The translations under genes and the position numbers were made by a program. This document shows positions 1 through 8,091 of a stretch of DNA of 64,000 nt, piece by piece (position 1 is the first letter of the stretch; every line of letters begins with the position of its first letter). Under the pieces are notes generated by a model, which saw only the letters and a list, made by a program, of their open reading frames with translations, did no database searches and was not told the origin of the DNA. Origin of the DNA: Aeromicrobium sp. Leaf245 (GTDB taxonomy: Bacteria > Actinomycetota > Actinomycetes > Propionibacteriales > Nocardioidaceae); the NCBI RefSeq assembly GCF_942548115.1, contig NZ_OW824151.1:2542001-2606000 (forward strand), given 5' to 3'.

Positions 1-655
1 CACCGGCCGCAGCGACCACCACCGCCGTGCGGGTGTCCTCCTGCCCGGCCACGTCGGCGAGGTCGAGACCGGCCACGCGGTCGCTGTAGGCGTGGCCGAG
101 ACCGTCGCCACCGTCCAGCGGAGGGACCGGCGGGTCGTCGGGCTCCTCCTGCCCGGTCAGCATGGCCACCACCTGGCGCAACGACCGCACGCCGACCACG
201 CCGATGCCGTCGACCAGCTCGGCCTCGCCGACGTTGGACTCGGGCACGAGCACGCGCTCGAACCCGGCCTCGGCGGCGGCGACCGTGGCCGGCAGGACGC
301 CTCGCACCGCGCGGAGGCGACCGTCGAGCGCGAGCTCCCCGATGAACACCGTCCCGACGGTGGCCGCGAGCGGCACGATCTTCTTCTCGACGAACATCGC
401 GAGCGCGATGGCGAGGTCGTAGTGGGACCCGGTCTTCGGCAGCGTGGACGGGGCGAGGTTGATCGTGACCCGCTGGTCGGGCCAGGACGCGCCGGAGTTG
501 ACCACCGCCGCACGCACCCGGTCGCGAGCCTCGTTGACGATCGCGTCGGCAAGACCCACGACGACGGTCGACGGGAAGCCGTTGGCGATGTCGACCTCCA
601 CCTCGATCGCCCGCCCGGTGAGGCCGTCCAGGGTCACCGAGTGCAGGGCCGCCAT
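1..655 (-). CDS. comM: ComM/YifB family Mg-chelatase-like AAA ATPase, N-terminal part
   Basis: The gene is cut by the left window edge, leaving about 218 N-terminal residues. They open with MAALHSVTLDGL and carry the ribosomal S5-like fold typical of YifB/ComM (IANGFPSTVVVGLAD, TINLAPSTLPKTGSHYDLAIA, then GELALDGRLRAVRGVLP). The Mg-chelatase ATPase half lies outside the window. ComM is a hexameric helicase that promotes branch migration in natural transformation in some bacteria; its role in actinobacteria is less clear. The ATG shares a base with the stop of yraN (ATGA overlap), so the two are probably translationally coupled at the end of the lepB operon. Confidence 0.93.
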   Translation of the reverse strand, partial: MAALHSVTLDGLTGRAIEVEVDIANGFPSTVVVGLADAIVNEARDRVRAAVVNSGASWPDQRVTINLAPSTLPKTGSHYDLAIALAMFVEKKIVPLAATVGTVFIGELALDGRLRAVRGVLPATVAAAEAGFERVLVPESNVGEAELVDGIGVVGVRSLRQVVAMLTGQEEPDDPPVPPLDGGDGLGHAYSDRVAGLDLADVAGQEDTRTAVVVAAAG

Positions 656-1017
656 CAGGCCACCCCGCTCACGCGCTCGACGACCGGCCCGCCACGGCGT
701 GGGATGCGCACGGACACGACGTCGATCCGCACGCCCAGCGGCTCCAGCCCGTGCGCCTGCAGCCAGGCCGACGCCGCGCGACGCAGCCGCTGCGCCTTGC
801 GGCTCGAGACCGCCTCGAAGCCCGTGCCGTGCCGCTGGCTGGTGCGGGTCTTGACCTCGCAGAAGACGATCGTCGCACCGTCACGGGCGACGATGTCGAG
901 CTCGCCCCACCGGCACGTCCAGCGGCGGTCGAGGATCGTCATGCCGTGGGACTCCAGGTGTCGCGCAGCCACCTGCTCGCCGTACTGCCCGACGGCGTCG
1001 TTGCGTGCGTAGGTCAT
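655..1017 (-). CDS. YraN/UPF0102 family endonuclease-like protein
   Basis: This 120-residue protein has the PD-(D/E)xK-like core of the UPF0102/YraN family: RRWTCRWGELDIVARD followed by VFCEVKTR, where Glu, Asp, Glu and Lys would form the metal site. It belongs to the restriction-endonuclease-like superfamily, but its cellular substrate is not known. A GGAGG ribosome site lies directly before the ATG. It sits between a DUF2469 gene and comM, the arrangement usual in actinobacteria, and its stop overlaps the comM start. Family assignment is firm; a nuclease activity is inference. Confidence 0.93.
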   Translation of the reverse strand: MTYARNDAVGQYGEQVAARHLESHGMTILDRRWTCRWGELDIVARDGATIVFCEVKTRTSQRHGTGFEAVSSRKAQRLRRAASAWLQAHGLEPLGVRIDVVSVRIPRRGGPVVERVSGVA

Positions 1018-1129
1018 GCCTCCAGCGTCGGCGGGACGACGGACCGGCGACAGGCCACGGGCGCAGGCTGTGGACGACGGTGCTCGAGCGTGCGACGTCC
1101 TGTGGACGGACCGCGAGCGCCGGCTCGGC

Positions 1130-1438
1130 TCAGCTCGACGGAACCTTGACGTCGGAGTCGGCCAGCTCCTCGACGTTGACGTCCTTGAAGGTGAGCACCT
1201 TGACGTTCTTGGCGAACCGCGCCGGACGGTAGATGTCCCACACCCAGGCGTCGTTCATGGAGACCTCGAAGTAGGCGTCGCCCGTCTCGGAGCGCACCTT
1301 CACGTCGACGGCGTTGCAGAGGTAGAAGCGCCGATCGGTCTCCACCACGTACTTGAAGATCTTCACGACGTCGCGGTACTCGCGGTACAGCGCGAGCTCG
1401 GCCTCGGTCTCGTACCGCTCGAGGTCCTCTGCGCTCAT
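1130..1438 (-). CDS. DUF2469 family protein
   Basis: This small acidic protein of 102 residues ([20 protein letters not shown], then [17 protein letters not shown] and [15 protein letters not shown]) matches the DUF2469 family, which is almost confined to actinobacteria and nearly always follows rnhB. No function is established. It has no signal peptide or membrane segment and looks cytoplasmic. Its ATG overlaps the rnhB stop (ATGA), indicating coupled translation within the lepB-rnhB-DUF2469-yraN-comM operon. About 110 bases separate it from yraN, with nothing else recognisable between them. Confidence 0.92.
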   Translation of the reverse strand: MSAEDLERYETEAELALYREYRDVVKIFKYVVETDRRFYLCNAVDVKVRSETGDAYFEVSMNDAWVWDIYRPARFAKNVKVLTFKDVNVEELADSDVKVPSS

Positions 1439-2175
1439 CTGCTCCCCATCGCCTCGTCGCTCGCCCGGACGGCACCGGACTCGATGACCGGAACACTACC
1501 GGCCGCCGGCACGCTGCCCGGCAGGCTCCACGAGCGGCGGTGGTGGTGGCTGGGCCCGTGGGTGCGCAGGGCCTCCACGTGCGCCGGCGCCGCGTAGCCC
1601 TTGTTCTCGTGCCAGCCGTACTCCGGGTGCTCACGCGCCAGCTCCACCATGAGCGCGTCACGTTCGGTCTTGGCGAGGATGCTCGCCGCGGCCACCGCCG
1701 CGCAGCGCAGGTCGGCCTTGATCGCCGTGACCACCGGCGGCAGCGGCACCTCCGCGACGTCGAAGAGCGAGGCCTGGTCCGGGACGCTCAGGTAGTCGTG
1801 GTTGCCGTCGAGCAGGACCAGGTCGGGCGGGGTCCCGACCTGCTCCAGCGCTCGTCGCGCGGCCAGGCGCATGGCCGCCATGATGCCGACGTCGTCGATC
1901 TCCGCGGGTGACGCGTGGCCGACGCCGTACCCGGCCCCGTGGGTGGCGGCCCAGCGCCGGATGCGGGGCGCGAGTCGGACGCGCGCGTCAGGGGTCAGCA
2001 GCTTGCTGTCGCGCACCCCCTGGGGTGCGGTGCGCGTGCTCGCGGTGATGGCCACGACGCCGACGCTCACCGGACCGCTCAGGGCGCCGCGGCCGACCTC
2101 GTCGGCGCACGCCAGCACGGTGCAGCGCTCGCGCAGGAGGCTGCGCTCGAGTCGGAGGGTGGGCCGACCGGTCAC
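1435..2175 (-). CDS. rnhB: Ribonuclease HII
   Basis: RNase HII cuts the RNA strand of RNA-DNA hybrids, including single ribonucleotides left in DNA. The 246-residue protein shows the family start [13 protein letters not shown], with catalytic Asp25 and Glu26, then VLLDGNHDY and the [13 protein letters not shown] segment. The C-terminal tail after [12 protein letters not shown] is somewhat long. The GTG start overlaps the lepB stop (GTGA) and puts the DEVGRG motif at the usual distance from the N terminus; longer in-frame extensions are only read-through of the antisense of lepB. The stop overlaps the next gene. Confidence 0.95.
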   Translation of the reverse strand: MTGRPTLRLERSLLRERCTVLACADEVGRGALSGPVSVGVVAITASTRTAPQGVRDSKLLTPDARVRLAPRIRRWAATHGAGYGVGHASPAEIDDVGIMAAMRLAARRALEQVGTPPDLVLLDGNHDYLSVPDQASLFDVAEVPLPPVVTAIKADLRCAAVAAASILAKTERDALMVELAREHPEYGWHENKGYAAPAHVEALRTHGPSHHHRRSWSLPGSVPAAGSVPVIESGAVRASDEAMGSR

Positions 2176-2852
2176 TGCGACGACGCGGGCTCGGACGGGA
2201 CCTCGGCGAAGGCCTCGCTGCCCCGGATGAGACCGATCCGCTTCCACGGCCACACGCGGACCCACGCCTTGCCGACGACCGAGTCGACGGGGATGAAGCC
2301 GCCACCGGGGTCGCCCTGGTGCACGCGGGAGTCCGCGGAGTTGCCCCGGTTGTCGCCCTGCACCCAGAGGTGGTCCTTGGGCACCACGACGTCGAAGCGC
2401 GACTCGGCGTTGGCGCTCGGGTCCCTCAGGTACGGCTCGTCGATCGACACGCCGTTGACCGTCAGACGACCCTCGTCGTCGCAGCACGCCACGCGGTCCC
2501 CGCCGACGCCCACGACGCGCTTGATGAGGTGGCCGCCCGTGGGGAACAGCCCGATGACCTCGAGCGCCTTCTGCGCCGGGTTGCTGGCACGGGCGGACTC
2601 GCTCTGGTCGAGCCATCCACCGGGATCGTCGAAGACGACGATGTCGCCACGCTGCGGATCCCCGGTCCAGTAGGAGACCTTCTGGACGAGGATCTTGTCG
2701 TTGACGAGCATCGTCGGCTCCATGGACTCCGACGGGATGTAGAAGGCCTGGAGGAAGAACGCCTTGACCACGACGGCCATCACCATGGCGGTGACGACGA
2801 GGAGGATGGACTCCTGCCAGACGGGGAGCTGGCGCTTCGTGGTCTCACTCAC
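2172..2852 (-). CDS. lepB: Signal peptidase I
   Basis: This type I signal peptidase removes signal peptides from secreted proteins at the outer face of the membrane. Of 226 residues, about 15-33 form the membrane anchor ([20 protein letters not shown]). The catalytic Ser43 is in IPSESMEPT and the general base Lys111 in [10 protein letters not shown]; a conserved [11 protein letters not shown] box follows. The GTG start is supported by a TAGGCT element six bases upstream, the spacing expected of a leaderless transcript. It is the first gene of the operon running through rnhB, DUF2469, yraN and comM. Confidence 0.96.
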   Translation of the reverse strand: MSETTKRQLPVWQESILLVVTAMVMAVVVKAFFLQAFYIPSESMEPTMLVNDKILVQKVSYWTGDPQRGDIVVFDDPGGWLDQSESARASNPAQKALEVIGLFPTGGHLIKRVVGVGGDRVACCDDEGRLTVNGVSIDEPYLRDPSANAESRFDVVVPKDHLWVQGDNRGNSADSRVHQGDPGGGFIPVDSVVGKAWVRVWPWKRIGLIRGSEAFAEVPSEPASSQ

Positions 2853-2858
2853 GACGTG

Positions 2859-2864
2859 AGCCTA
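2859..2864 (-). promoter_or_regulatory. Leaderless -10 element of lepB
   Basis: TAGGCT on the minus strand ends six bases before the lepB GTG, so transcription would begin at the start codon itself. The same TAnnnT-N6/7-start pattern recurs before many genes in the window. No ribosome site is visible. Confidence 0.6.
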
Positions 2865-2908
2865 GACGCAGCATCCTGGGCGGGCTCGACGGCCACGCGG
2901 GAGGACGC

Positions 2909-3259
2909 TCAGTCCTCGCGCTTCTCCTTGATCTTCGCGGCCTTGCCGCGCAGCGAGCGGAGGTAGTAGAGCTTGGCCCGACGGACGTCGCCGCGGGTGG
3001 CGACCTCGATCTTCTCGATGACCGGGGTGTGGAGCGGGAACGTGCGCTCGACACCGACGCCGAAGCTGACCTTGCGGACCGTGAAGGTTCGTCCGATGCC
3101 CGAGCCCTGCACCTTGATGCAGACGCCCTGGAACACCTGGACGCGCGAGCGGTTGCCCTCGACGACCTTGACGTGGACCTTGAGGGTGTCGCCGGCGCGG
3201 AACGCGGGGATGTCGTCGCGTCGCGACTCGGCTGCGACCTGGTCGACCAAGTTGGTCAT
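2909..3259 (-). CDS. rplS: 50S ribosomal protein L19
   Basis: L19 lies at the interface of the two ribosomal subunits. The 116 residues match the family throughout: [58 protein letters not shown] and the terminal [20 protein letters not shown]. The chosen ATG has a GAGGAG ribosome site six bases upstream. A longer in-frame start exists but would add 43 residues foreign to L19 and would read through the leader. A leader of about 110 bases with a strong inverted repeat precedes it. It probably has its own promoter, separate from lepB. Confidence 0.97.
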   Translation of the reverse strand: MTNLVDQVAAESRRDDIPAFRAGDTLKVHVKVVEGNRSRVQVFQGVCIKVQGSGIGRTFTVRKVSFGVGVERTFPLHTPVIEKIEVATRGDVRRAKLYYLRSLRGKAAKIKEKRED

Positions 3260-3347
3260 GTCTACTCCTCGCCGGTGCCACAGGTCACCCACGGAAACGA
3301 TGGTGAGAAAAGTCTTGGTGTCGTACCGGTGCTCGTCGACGGCTCCC

Positions 3348-3390
3348 CTGTGGCAGAACCGCGGTGCACCAAGGGACGATTCTGCCACAG
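3348..3390 (-). promoter_or_regulatory. rplS promoter and leader hairpin
   Basis: An 11-bp perfect inverted repeat (CTGTGGCAGAA / TTCTGCCACAG) spans 3348-3358 and 3380-3390. On the minus strand its upstream arm contains TGGCAGAAT, a good extended -10 hexamer (CAGAAT at 3379-3384), so the downstream arm would lie in the mRNA leader. rpsP has the same TGGCAGAAT element and a comparable inverted repeat. This could be autoregulation by a ribosomal protein or a DNA-level operator; neither is shown by sequence alone. Confidence 0.5.
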
Positions 3391-3405
3391 CGGCCCGGCC
3401 CGAAC

Positions 3406-3475
3406 GAAACCGGCCCCGACGAAGCCGGCCCAGCCGAGACCGGCCCCGACGAAGCCGGCCGGCCGAGACCGGCCC
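3406..3475. repeat. Short tandem repeats of about 30 bp upstream of rplS
   Basis: The 315-base gap between the rplS start and the amt stop holds two near-identical 29-30-bp units (3406-3435 and 3436-3464), each built on GACCGGCCCCGACGAAGCC, followed by a partial third unit (GAGACCGGCCCTCG). They lie just upstream of the predicted rplS promoter. Both strands can be read as Pro/Ala/Gly-rich peptides, but no gene is supported. Origin and function are unknown; it may be simple slippage. Confidence 0.6.
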
Positions 3476-3527
3476 TCGGTGGCCCGGGGGAACCGTGGCG
3501 CCCGGGATCGGCCCCCGGACGCCACGA

Positions 3528-3553
3528 AGGGCCCCTGCCCGAGCAGGAGCCCT
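3528..3553 (-). terminator. Probable terminator of the first amt gene
   Basis: The arms AGGGCCCCTGC and GCAGGAGCCCT flank a four-base loop with one mismatch, 22 bases past the amt stop codon. There is no T-run, as is common for high-GC actinobacterial terminators. Confidence 0.5.
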
Positions 3554-3574
3554 CCGTGGGGTTCAGGTGACGAC

Positions 3575-4831
3575 TCAGTCGAGCGCGTAGCCTTCCGAGC
3601 CGTGCAGCGCGGTGTCGATGCCGGCGACCTCGTCCTCCTCCGTCACGCGGAAGCCGATCGTCTTCTCGATGCCGAAGCCGATGGCGAAGGCCACGACGAA
3701 CGAGAACACGATGATCGTGAGCGACGAGAGGATCTGGGCGAACAGCAGGTCGGTCTCGCCACCGAAGAACAGGCTGCCACCGGTCAGGGCCTCCGAGCCG
3801 AACAGACCGATGTAGACGCAGCCGATGAAGCCGGCGACGAGGTGGATGCCCACGACGTCGAGCGTGTCGTCGTAGCCGAGCTTGAACTTCAGGTCGACAG
3901 CCAGGGCGCAGGCGACACCCGACACGATGCCGAGCACGATCGCCCAGAGGGGCGTGACGAAGGCGCAGGCCGGCGTGATGGCGACGAGCCCGGTCACGAT
4001 GCCGGACGCCGCACCCACCGCGGTGGCCTTGCCGTCACGGAAGGTCTCGACGACGATCCAGCCGATCAGCGCGGCCGCCGGGGTGATGAGCGTGTTGAAG
4101 AAGATCAGCGACGTCTGGCCCTCGTCGGCGCCGTAGACACCGGTGTTGAAGCCGAACCAGCCGAACCACAGGATCGAGGCGCCCAGGAGCACCAGCGGCA
4201 CGTTGTGCGGCTGGGACTCCTCCTTGGAGAACCCGAGCTTGCGCTTGCCGAGAACGAGGGCGAGAGCGAGGGCCGCAGCACCGGCGGACTGGTGGATGAT
4301 CGTACCGCCGGCCCAGTCGAGCGCCGCACCGAAGCCGAAGACGTCGTTGGCCAGCCAGCCGTAGAAGTTGCCGTCGGCGTCCACCCCGAAGAGCCAGCGG
4401 AACGTCGGGAAGACGACGAAGGTCGTGAACAGCCCGGCGAAGAGCATCCACGGCCAGAAGCGTGCCCGGTCGGCGACCGCGCCCGAGACGAGGGCGACCG
4501 TGATGATGCAGAAGGCGACGAGGAACGCGTGACCGCCGAAGGCGTTGGCCGCGTCACCGCCACCGACCCCCGACATCAGGTCCGACATGCCGAAGTCCTC
4601 GAACGGGTTGCCGAAGAGCTTGCTGCCGCCGCTCGTGCCGTTGCCGGCGATGCCCGTGCCGCCGTAGAGGACGTAGAGCACCGTGACCAGGGCGAGCGAG
4701 CCGAAGCTCAGCATCATCATCGAGATCGCGGACTTGGACTTGACCAGACCGCCGTAGAAGAACGCAAGACCCGGCGTCATGAAGATGACGAGTGCCGTGC
4801 ACAGCAGCTGCCATGAAAGATCGACTGACAT
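3575..4831 (-). CDS. amtB: Ammonium transporter (first copy)
   Basis: This 418-residue Amt/Mep/Rh channel moves ammonium or ammonia across the membrane. It has about 11 membrane segments and begins MSVDLSWQLLCTALVIF without an obvious cleaved signal. MTPGLAFFYGGLVK and the conserved pore regions (AGGTIIHQSAGAAALALA with the first pore His, then VVGIHLVAGFIGC with the second) are intact. The ATG at this position fits the family; upstream in-frame codons would add 34 unrelated residues. Unlike the second copy it has no glnK beside it and sits inside an otherwise conserved ribosomal block, between rplS and trmD. GlnR-like half-sites lie upstream. Confidence 0.95.
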   Translation of the reverse strand: MSVDLSWQLLCTALVIFMTPGLAFFYGGLVKSKSAISMMMLSFGSLALVTVLYVLYGGTGIAGNGTSGGSKLFGNPFEDFGMSDLMSGVGGGDAANAFGGHAFLVAFCIITVALVSGAVADRARFWPWMLFAGLFTTFVVFPTFRWLFGVDADGNFYGWLANDVFGFGAALDWAGGTIIHQSAGAAALALALVLGKRKLGFSKEESQPHNVPLVLLGASILWFGWFGFNTGVYGADEGQTSLIFFNTLITPAAALIGWIVVETFRDGKATAVGAASGIVTGLVAITPACAFVTPLWAIVLGIVSGVACALAVDLKFKLGYDDTLDVVGIHLVAGFIGCVYIGLFGSEALTGGSLFFGGETDLLFAQILSSLTIIVFSFVVAFAIGFGIEKTIGFRVTEEDEVAGIDTALHGSEGYALD

Positions 4832-4923
4832 ACCCACCTCGTTGTAGCTGGTTGAGTGAACATCGGCGTCCCACAGCCACGCTGCTGTTCTTGGAGGAGC
4901 CGCGTTCATCATGGGGCGGCAAG

Positions 4924-4962
4924 GTTTCCTCAACCACGCCCGGAATGTTTCACCTGCATGAC
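4924..4962 (-). promoter_or_regulatory. GlnR-box-like sites upstream of the first amt
   Basis: Read on the minus strand: GTCAT-N6-GAAAC, seven bases, then GCGTG-N6-GAAAC. This resembles the actinobacterial GlnR consensus GTnAC-N6-GAAAC in two tandem copies, one base wider than usual between copies. It lies about 93-131 bases before the start codon, a plausible place for activation under nitrogen limitation. A glnR gene is not in the window. Confidence 0.55.
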
Positions 4963-5022
4963 GCCGGTGGCCCCCGTGTTAAATCCGGCGCACAGGGCCT
5001 CGTCGGTGGGTGTTCGACGTCG

Positions 5023-5706
5023 TCAGTCGGTCAGGAGATCGGGCCGACGTTCCCGCGTGCGGGCGACCGCCTGCTCGTGCCGCCAGGCCGCGATGGCCCC
5101 GTGGTGGCCGGACAGCAGCACGTCGGGCACGTCGAGACCGCGCCACGCCGCGGGCTTGGTGTAGACCGGGTACTCGAGCAGCCCGTCGTCCCCGTGGGAC
5201 TCCTCGGCGAGGGAGGCGGGGTTGCCCATGAAGCCGGGGACGAGCCGCACGACGGCCTCGATGACGGCGAGCGCGGCGACCTCTCCCCCGTTGAGCACGA
5301 AGTCCCCGAGGGAGACCTCCTCGACGCGCCAGCGCCCGCGGGCGTGGTCGATGACCCGCTGGTCGATTCCCTCGTAGCGGCCACAGGCGAAGACGAGGTG
5401 TCGTTCGCGACTCAGGTCGTGGGCGAGGGACTGCCGGAAGGGCGTGCCCGAGGGCGTGGGCACCAGGACGACGGCCTCGTCGCTGGTGACGGCGTCGAGA
5501 GCCTCGCCCCAGGGCTCGGGGCGCATGACCATGCCGGCGCCGCCTCCGTAGGGCGTGTCGTCGACGGTGCGGTGGCGGTCGTGGGTGAAGTCGCGCAGGT
5601 CGTGGGTGCGGATCTCGAGCAGGCCGCTCGCGCGGGCCCGGCCGGCGAGCGAGAGGTCGAGGGCGTCGAGGTAGGCGGGGAAGATCGAGACGACGTCGAT
5701 GCGCAT
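5023..5706 (-). CDS. trmD: tRNA (guanine-N1)-methyltransferase
   Basis: TrmD methylates G37 of tRNAs next to the anticodon and prevents frameshifting. The 227 residues contain the SPOUT trefoil-knot motifs: [34 protein letters not shown] and [19 protein letters not shown], and end with [12 protein letters not shown]. The family normally begins [10 protein letters not shown], so the ATG is chosen. A GTG 36 bases earlier (5742) overlaps the rimM stop (GTGA) and may be used instead, adding 12 residues. It is the last gene of the rpsP-khpA-rimM-trmD operon. Confidence 0.95.
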   Translation of the reverse strand: MRIDVVSIFPAYLDALDLSLAGRARASGLLEIRTHDLRDFTHDRHRTVDDTPYGGGAGMVMRPEPWGEALDAVTSDEAVVLVPTPSGTPFRQSLAHDLSRERHLVFACGRYEGIDQRVIDHARGRWRVEEVSLGDFVLNGGEVAALAVIEAVVRLVPGFMGNPASLAEESHGDDGLLEYPVYTKPAAWRGLDVPDVLLSGHHGAIAAWRHEQAVARTRERRPDLLTD

Positions 5707-5738
5707 CGTCGGGGCGACGTGGTCGCCCGGTCCCCCGC

Positions 5739-6284
5739 TCACGTCCCGTCGCCCACGTCCGGGGTGGCGACGGCCTGGGCGTCGGGGTCCAGCAGGCCCG
5801 GGACGTCGGCCAGCGCGACGTGACCGGCGGCGAGGTCGACCTCGGGCACGAGAGCCGTGACGAAGGGGACGAGGACGCCGCGGGCGCCGTCGTCGAGATC
5901 GACGGAGAGCAGGTCCTGCTCGGGCAGGTGCAGCACCTCGGTCACGATGCCGACGTCGACTCCGTGGTGGTCGTGCACGCGCAGGCCCACGAGCTGGTGG
6001 TCGTAGTAGGCGTCGTCCTCGTCGGGCTCGTCGGCCGGATCGATGTCGACCTCCAGCACACGACCGTGCAGCGCCTCGGCCGCCGTGCGGTCGGCGACCC
6101 CCTCCAGACGCAGCAGCAGCCGCCCGGAGTGGTTCCGGGCGGCTGCCACGACGACGGTGCGGTCGCCGGCCACGAGCGCCGTGCCCGGGGCGAACCTTCG
6201 CTCGGGCTCGTCGGTGCGGACGTCGACCGTCAGCTCACCCTTGATCCCGTGAGCCCGGCCGATCCGACCGACCACGACGCGCAT
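5739..6284 (-). CDS. rimM: Ribosome maturation factor RimM
   Basis: RimM binds S19 and assists assembly of the 30S head. The 181-residue protein has an N-terminal RimM barrel beginning [20 protein letters not shown] and a PRC-barrel second half ([49 protein letters not shown]). The start is set by this conserved N terminus; it lies ten bases after the KH-protein stop. A C-terminal tail of about 20 residues is less conserved. Its stop overlaps a possible GTG start of trmD. Confidence 0.95.
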   Translation of the reverse strand: MRVVVGRIGRAHGIKGELTVDVRTDEPERRFAPGTALVAGDRTVVVAAARNHSGRLLLRLEGVADRTAAEALHGRVLEVDIDPADEPDEDDAYYDHQLVGLRVHDHHGVDVGIVTEVLHLPEQDLLSVDLDDGARGVLVPFVTALVPEVDLAAGHVALADVPGLLDPDAQAVATPDVGDGT

Positions 6285-6294
6285 GGTCAGGACC

Positions 6295-6546
6295 TCAGCG
6301 CTGGCGGTCGACGTCCACGAAGTCGATGCGGGCACCCTTGGTGCCGGCGACCGCTCCGCTGACGGTGCGGATCGCCGACGCGGTGCGACCCTGACGGCCG
6401 ATCACCTTGCCGAGGTCGGCCGGGTTGACGCGCACCTCGAAGAGGTCGCCGCGCCGCGTCTGCTTCTCGCTCACGTCGACCTCGTCGGGGTGGTCCACGA
6501 TGCCCGACACGAGGTGCTCGATGACCTCCTGCGTGCGACCGGCCAT
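6295..6546 (-). CDS. khpA: KH-domain RNA-binding protein KhpA
   Basis: This protein of 83 residues has a single KH domain; GKVIGRQGRTASAIR carries the RNA-contacting GxxG loop (GRQG). KhpA-type proteins bind many RNAs, usually as dimers or with KhpB, and affect cell growth and translation. The invariant position between rpsP and rimM in actinobacteria supports the assignment. The ATG follows the rpsP stop by two bases, so translation is probably coupled. Confidence 0.93.
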   Translation of the reverse strand: MAGRTQEVIEHLVSGIVDHPDEVDVSEKQTRRGDLFEVRVNPADLGKVIGRQGRTASAIRTVSGAVAGTKGARIDFVDVDRQR

Positions 6547-6548
6547 GC

Positions 6549-7049
6549 TCAGGCCTCGGTGCTCTCGGCGGCGTCGTCGGCCTTGGGCTCCTCGGCCTTC
6601 GGCTCCTCAGCCTTCTCGGCCTTGGGCTCCTCAGCCTTCTCGGCGTCGTCGGCCTTGGCCTCGTCGGCCTTCGGCGCAGCCTTCTTGGCGGCCTTCTTCT
6701 TGGTGGTCGCCTCGGTCTTCGGCTCGGCGTGCAGCTCCTTGAGAGCGGCGTCGAACAGCGCAGCCTTGTCGGCCTTCGGCTCCGGCGTCTTGAGGGTGCT
6801 GGTGCCACCGATGTCACCGGTGATCTTGAGGATCGCGGCGACGGCCTCGGTCGGCTGGGCGCCGACGCCGAGCCAGTACTGGGCGCGCTCGGACACGACG
6901 TGGATCGTGGACGGCTCGGTCTTGGGGTTGTACGTGCCGATCTCCTCGATCACGCGACCGTCGCGCTTGGTGCGCGAGTCGGCGACGACGATGCGGTAGA
7001 ACGGGGTGCGGATCTTGCCCATCCGCTTCAGGCGAATCTTGACGGCCAC
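6549..7049 (-). CDS. rpsP: 30S ribosomal protein S16 with long charged tail
   Basis: Residues 1 to about 85 are standard S16: [41 protein letters not shown], then [22 protein letters not shown]. coli S16 has about 82 residues; this one has 166. The extra part is a lysine, alanine, proline and glutamate repeat built from EEPKAEKA- and EEPKADDA-like units. Tails of this kind are known in actinobacterial S16 proteins, but their role is unknown. It heads the operon rpsP-khpA-rimM-trmD. An SD-like GAGGAGAC precedes the start and a structured leader lies upstream. Confidence 0.96.
   Translation of the reverse strand: MAVKIRLKRMGKIRTPFYRIVVADSRTKRDGRVIEEIGTYNPKTEPSTIHVVSERAQYWLGVGAQPTEAVAAILKITGDIGGTSTLKTPEPKADKAALFDAALKELHAEPKTEATTKKKAAKKAAPKADEAKADDAEKAEEPKAEKAEEPKAEEPKADDAAESTEA
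6573..6680. repeat. In-frame repeats coding the S16 tail
   Basis: The DNA repeats short blocks such as GGCTCCTCGGCCTTC and TCAGCCTTCTCGGCC in multiples of three bases, so the tail can grow or shrink without a frameshift. Length variation between strains is expected. Confidence 0.7.
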
Positions 7050-7152
7050 GAGTGTGGTGTCTCCTCAGGTCTCTGTGGTGTGGTGACGCGCCGGACCGGG
7101 TGGGGTCACGATCCGGGCACGAAGCTGGTGGGCCCATGCGGCCGGGCTGAGA

Positions 7153-7201
7153 GGGTCCCGTCCGCGTCGGACACAAGCCGACATTCTGCCAGACGGGACC
7201 C
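7153..7201 (-). promoter_or_regulatory. rpsP promoter and leader hairpin
   Basis: A perfect 10-bp inverted repeat (GGGTCCCGTC / GACGGGACCC at 7153-7162 and 7192-7201) encloses TGGCAGAAT on the minus strand, whose CAGAAT at 7183-7188 is a good -10. The mRNA leader to the rpsP start would be about 125 bases. The layout matches that before rplS. Confidence 0.5.
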
Positions 7202-7239
7202 GGATCGACCACATCGCCTCGCGAGTCGACCGGTCAGGC

Positions 7240-8031
7240 TCACGGCGGAGTCGTCGGATCGTCGAACGACCCGTGCCGTCCCGCCCCCGAGACGAAGCGC
7301 TCGGCACCCGCGACGGCCTCGGAGGCCACCACGGGCAGGCCGCCCGCCCCCTCGGCGCGCAGGGCCTCGCGCAGCGGCAGGTCCCACTGGGCGATCGCCG
7401 ACGCTCGATCGACGCGCAGGCACTCCTGCGGGAAGCGGGCGAGCTGCTCGGCCAGCTCGTGGGCGACGTCGAGGGCGCGCCCCGCGGGCACGACGCGGTT
7501 CACGAGCCCCATCTGCAGCGCCTCGTGCGCCTCGACGGCACGTCCGGTGAGGATGAGGTCCATCGCGCGGCCGTGCCCCACCACACGCGGGAGCCGCACC
7601 GTGCCGCCGTCGATCAGGGGAACACCCCAGCGCCGGCAGAACACGCCCAGCACGGCGTCCTCCGCGGCGACCCGCAGGTCCGCCAGCAGCGCCAGCTCGA
7701 GCCCGCCGGCCACGGCGTGTCCCTCGATCGCGGCCACCAGCGGCTTGGTGAGCGCCATCCGCGTGGGCCCCATGGGACCAGGACCGTCCGGGTCGAGCAC
7801 GTGACGACGGTCGGGGTCGCCGACGGACGTCAGGTCGGCTCCGGCGCAGAAGCTGCCGCCCTCGCCGTGCAGCACCGCCACGGCCAGCGCGTCGTCGGCC
7901 TCGAACGCATCGAACGCCGCCAGGAGCTCGGCGGCCATGGGGCCGTCGACGGCGTTGCGCACGTCGGGGCGGTCGAGGGTGATGGTGCAGACGTCGTCGT
8001 CGACGTCGAAGCGGACGGCAGCGGAGGACAT
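7240..8031 (-). CDS. Enoyl-CoA hydratase/isomerase family protein (crotonase)
   Basis: This 263-residue crotonase-fold protein begins with the usual FDVDDDVCTITLDRPDVRNA. The oxyanion-hole segments GEGGSFCAGADL and EGHAVAGGLELALLADLRVA are intact, and WGVPLIDGGTVRLPRVVG follows. Such enzymes hydrate, isomerise or hydrolyse acyl-CoA thioesters; the substrate cannot be told from sequence. A TAGCGT element six bases before the ATG suggests a leaderless transcript. It is divergent from the ArsC-like gene and not clearly in an operon. Confidence 0.92.
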   Translation of the reverse strand: MSSAAVRFDVDDDVCTITLDRPDVRNAVDGPMAAELLAAFDAFEADDALAVAVLHGEGGSFCAGADLTSVGDPDRRHVLDPDGPGPMGPTRMALTKPLVAAIEGHAVAGGLELALLADLRVAAEDAVLGVFCRRWGVPLIDGGTVRLPRVVGHGRAMDLILTGRAVEAHEALQMGLVNRVVPAGRALDVAHELAEQLARFPQECLRVDRASAIAQWDLPLREALRAEGAGGLPVVASEAVAGAERFVSGAGRHGSFDDPTTPP

Positions 8032-8079
8032 GGCTCCACGCTAGCGATCCGTCGAGGTCGGCAGGAGGACCTGCGTGGC

Positions 8080-8085
8080 TAGGCT
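8080..8085 (+). promoter_or_regulatory. Leaderless -10 element of the ArsC-like gene
   Basis: TAGGCT ends six bases before the ATG. On the other strand the crotonase gene has its own TAGCGT at 8038-8043, so the two divergent promoters lie within about 50 bases. Confidence 0.55.
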
Positions 8086-8091
8086 GCTCGC

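Noticed and set aside
3029-4816. Long open frame of 595 codons on the plus strand
   Set aside because: It is antisense to rplS and the first amt gene. Its composition (Arg/Asp/Glu/His-rich, no family pattern) is that of a high-GC shadow frame.
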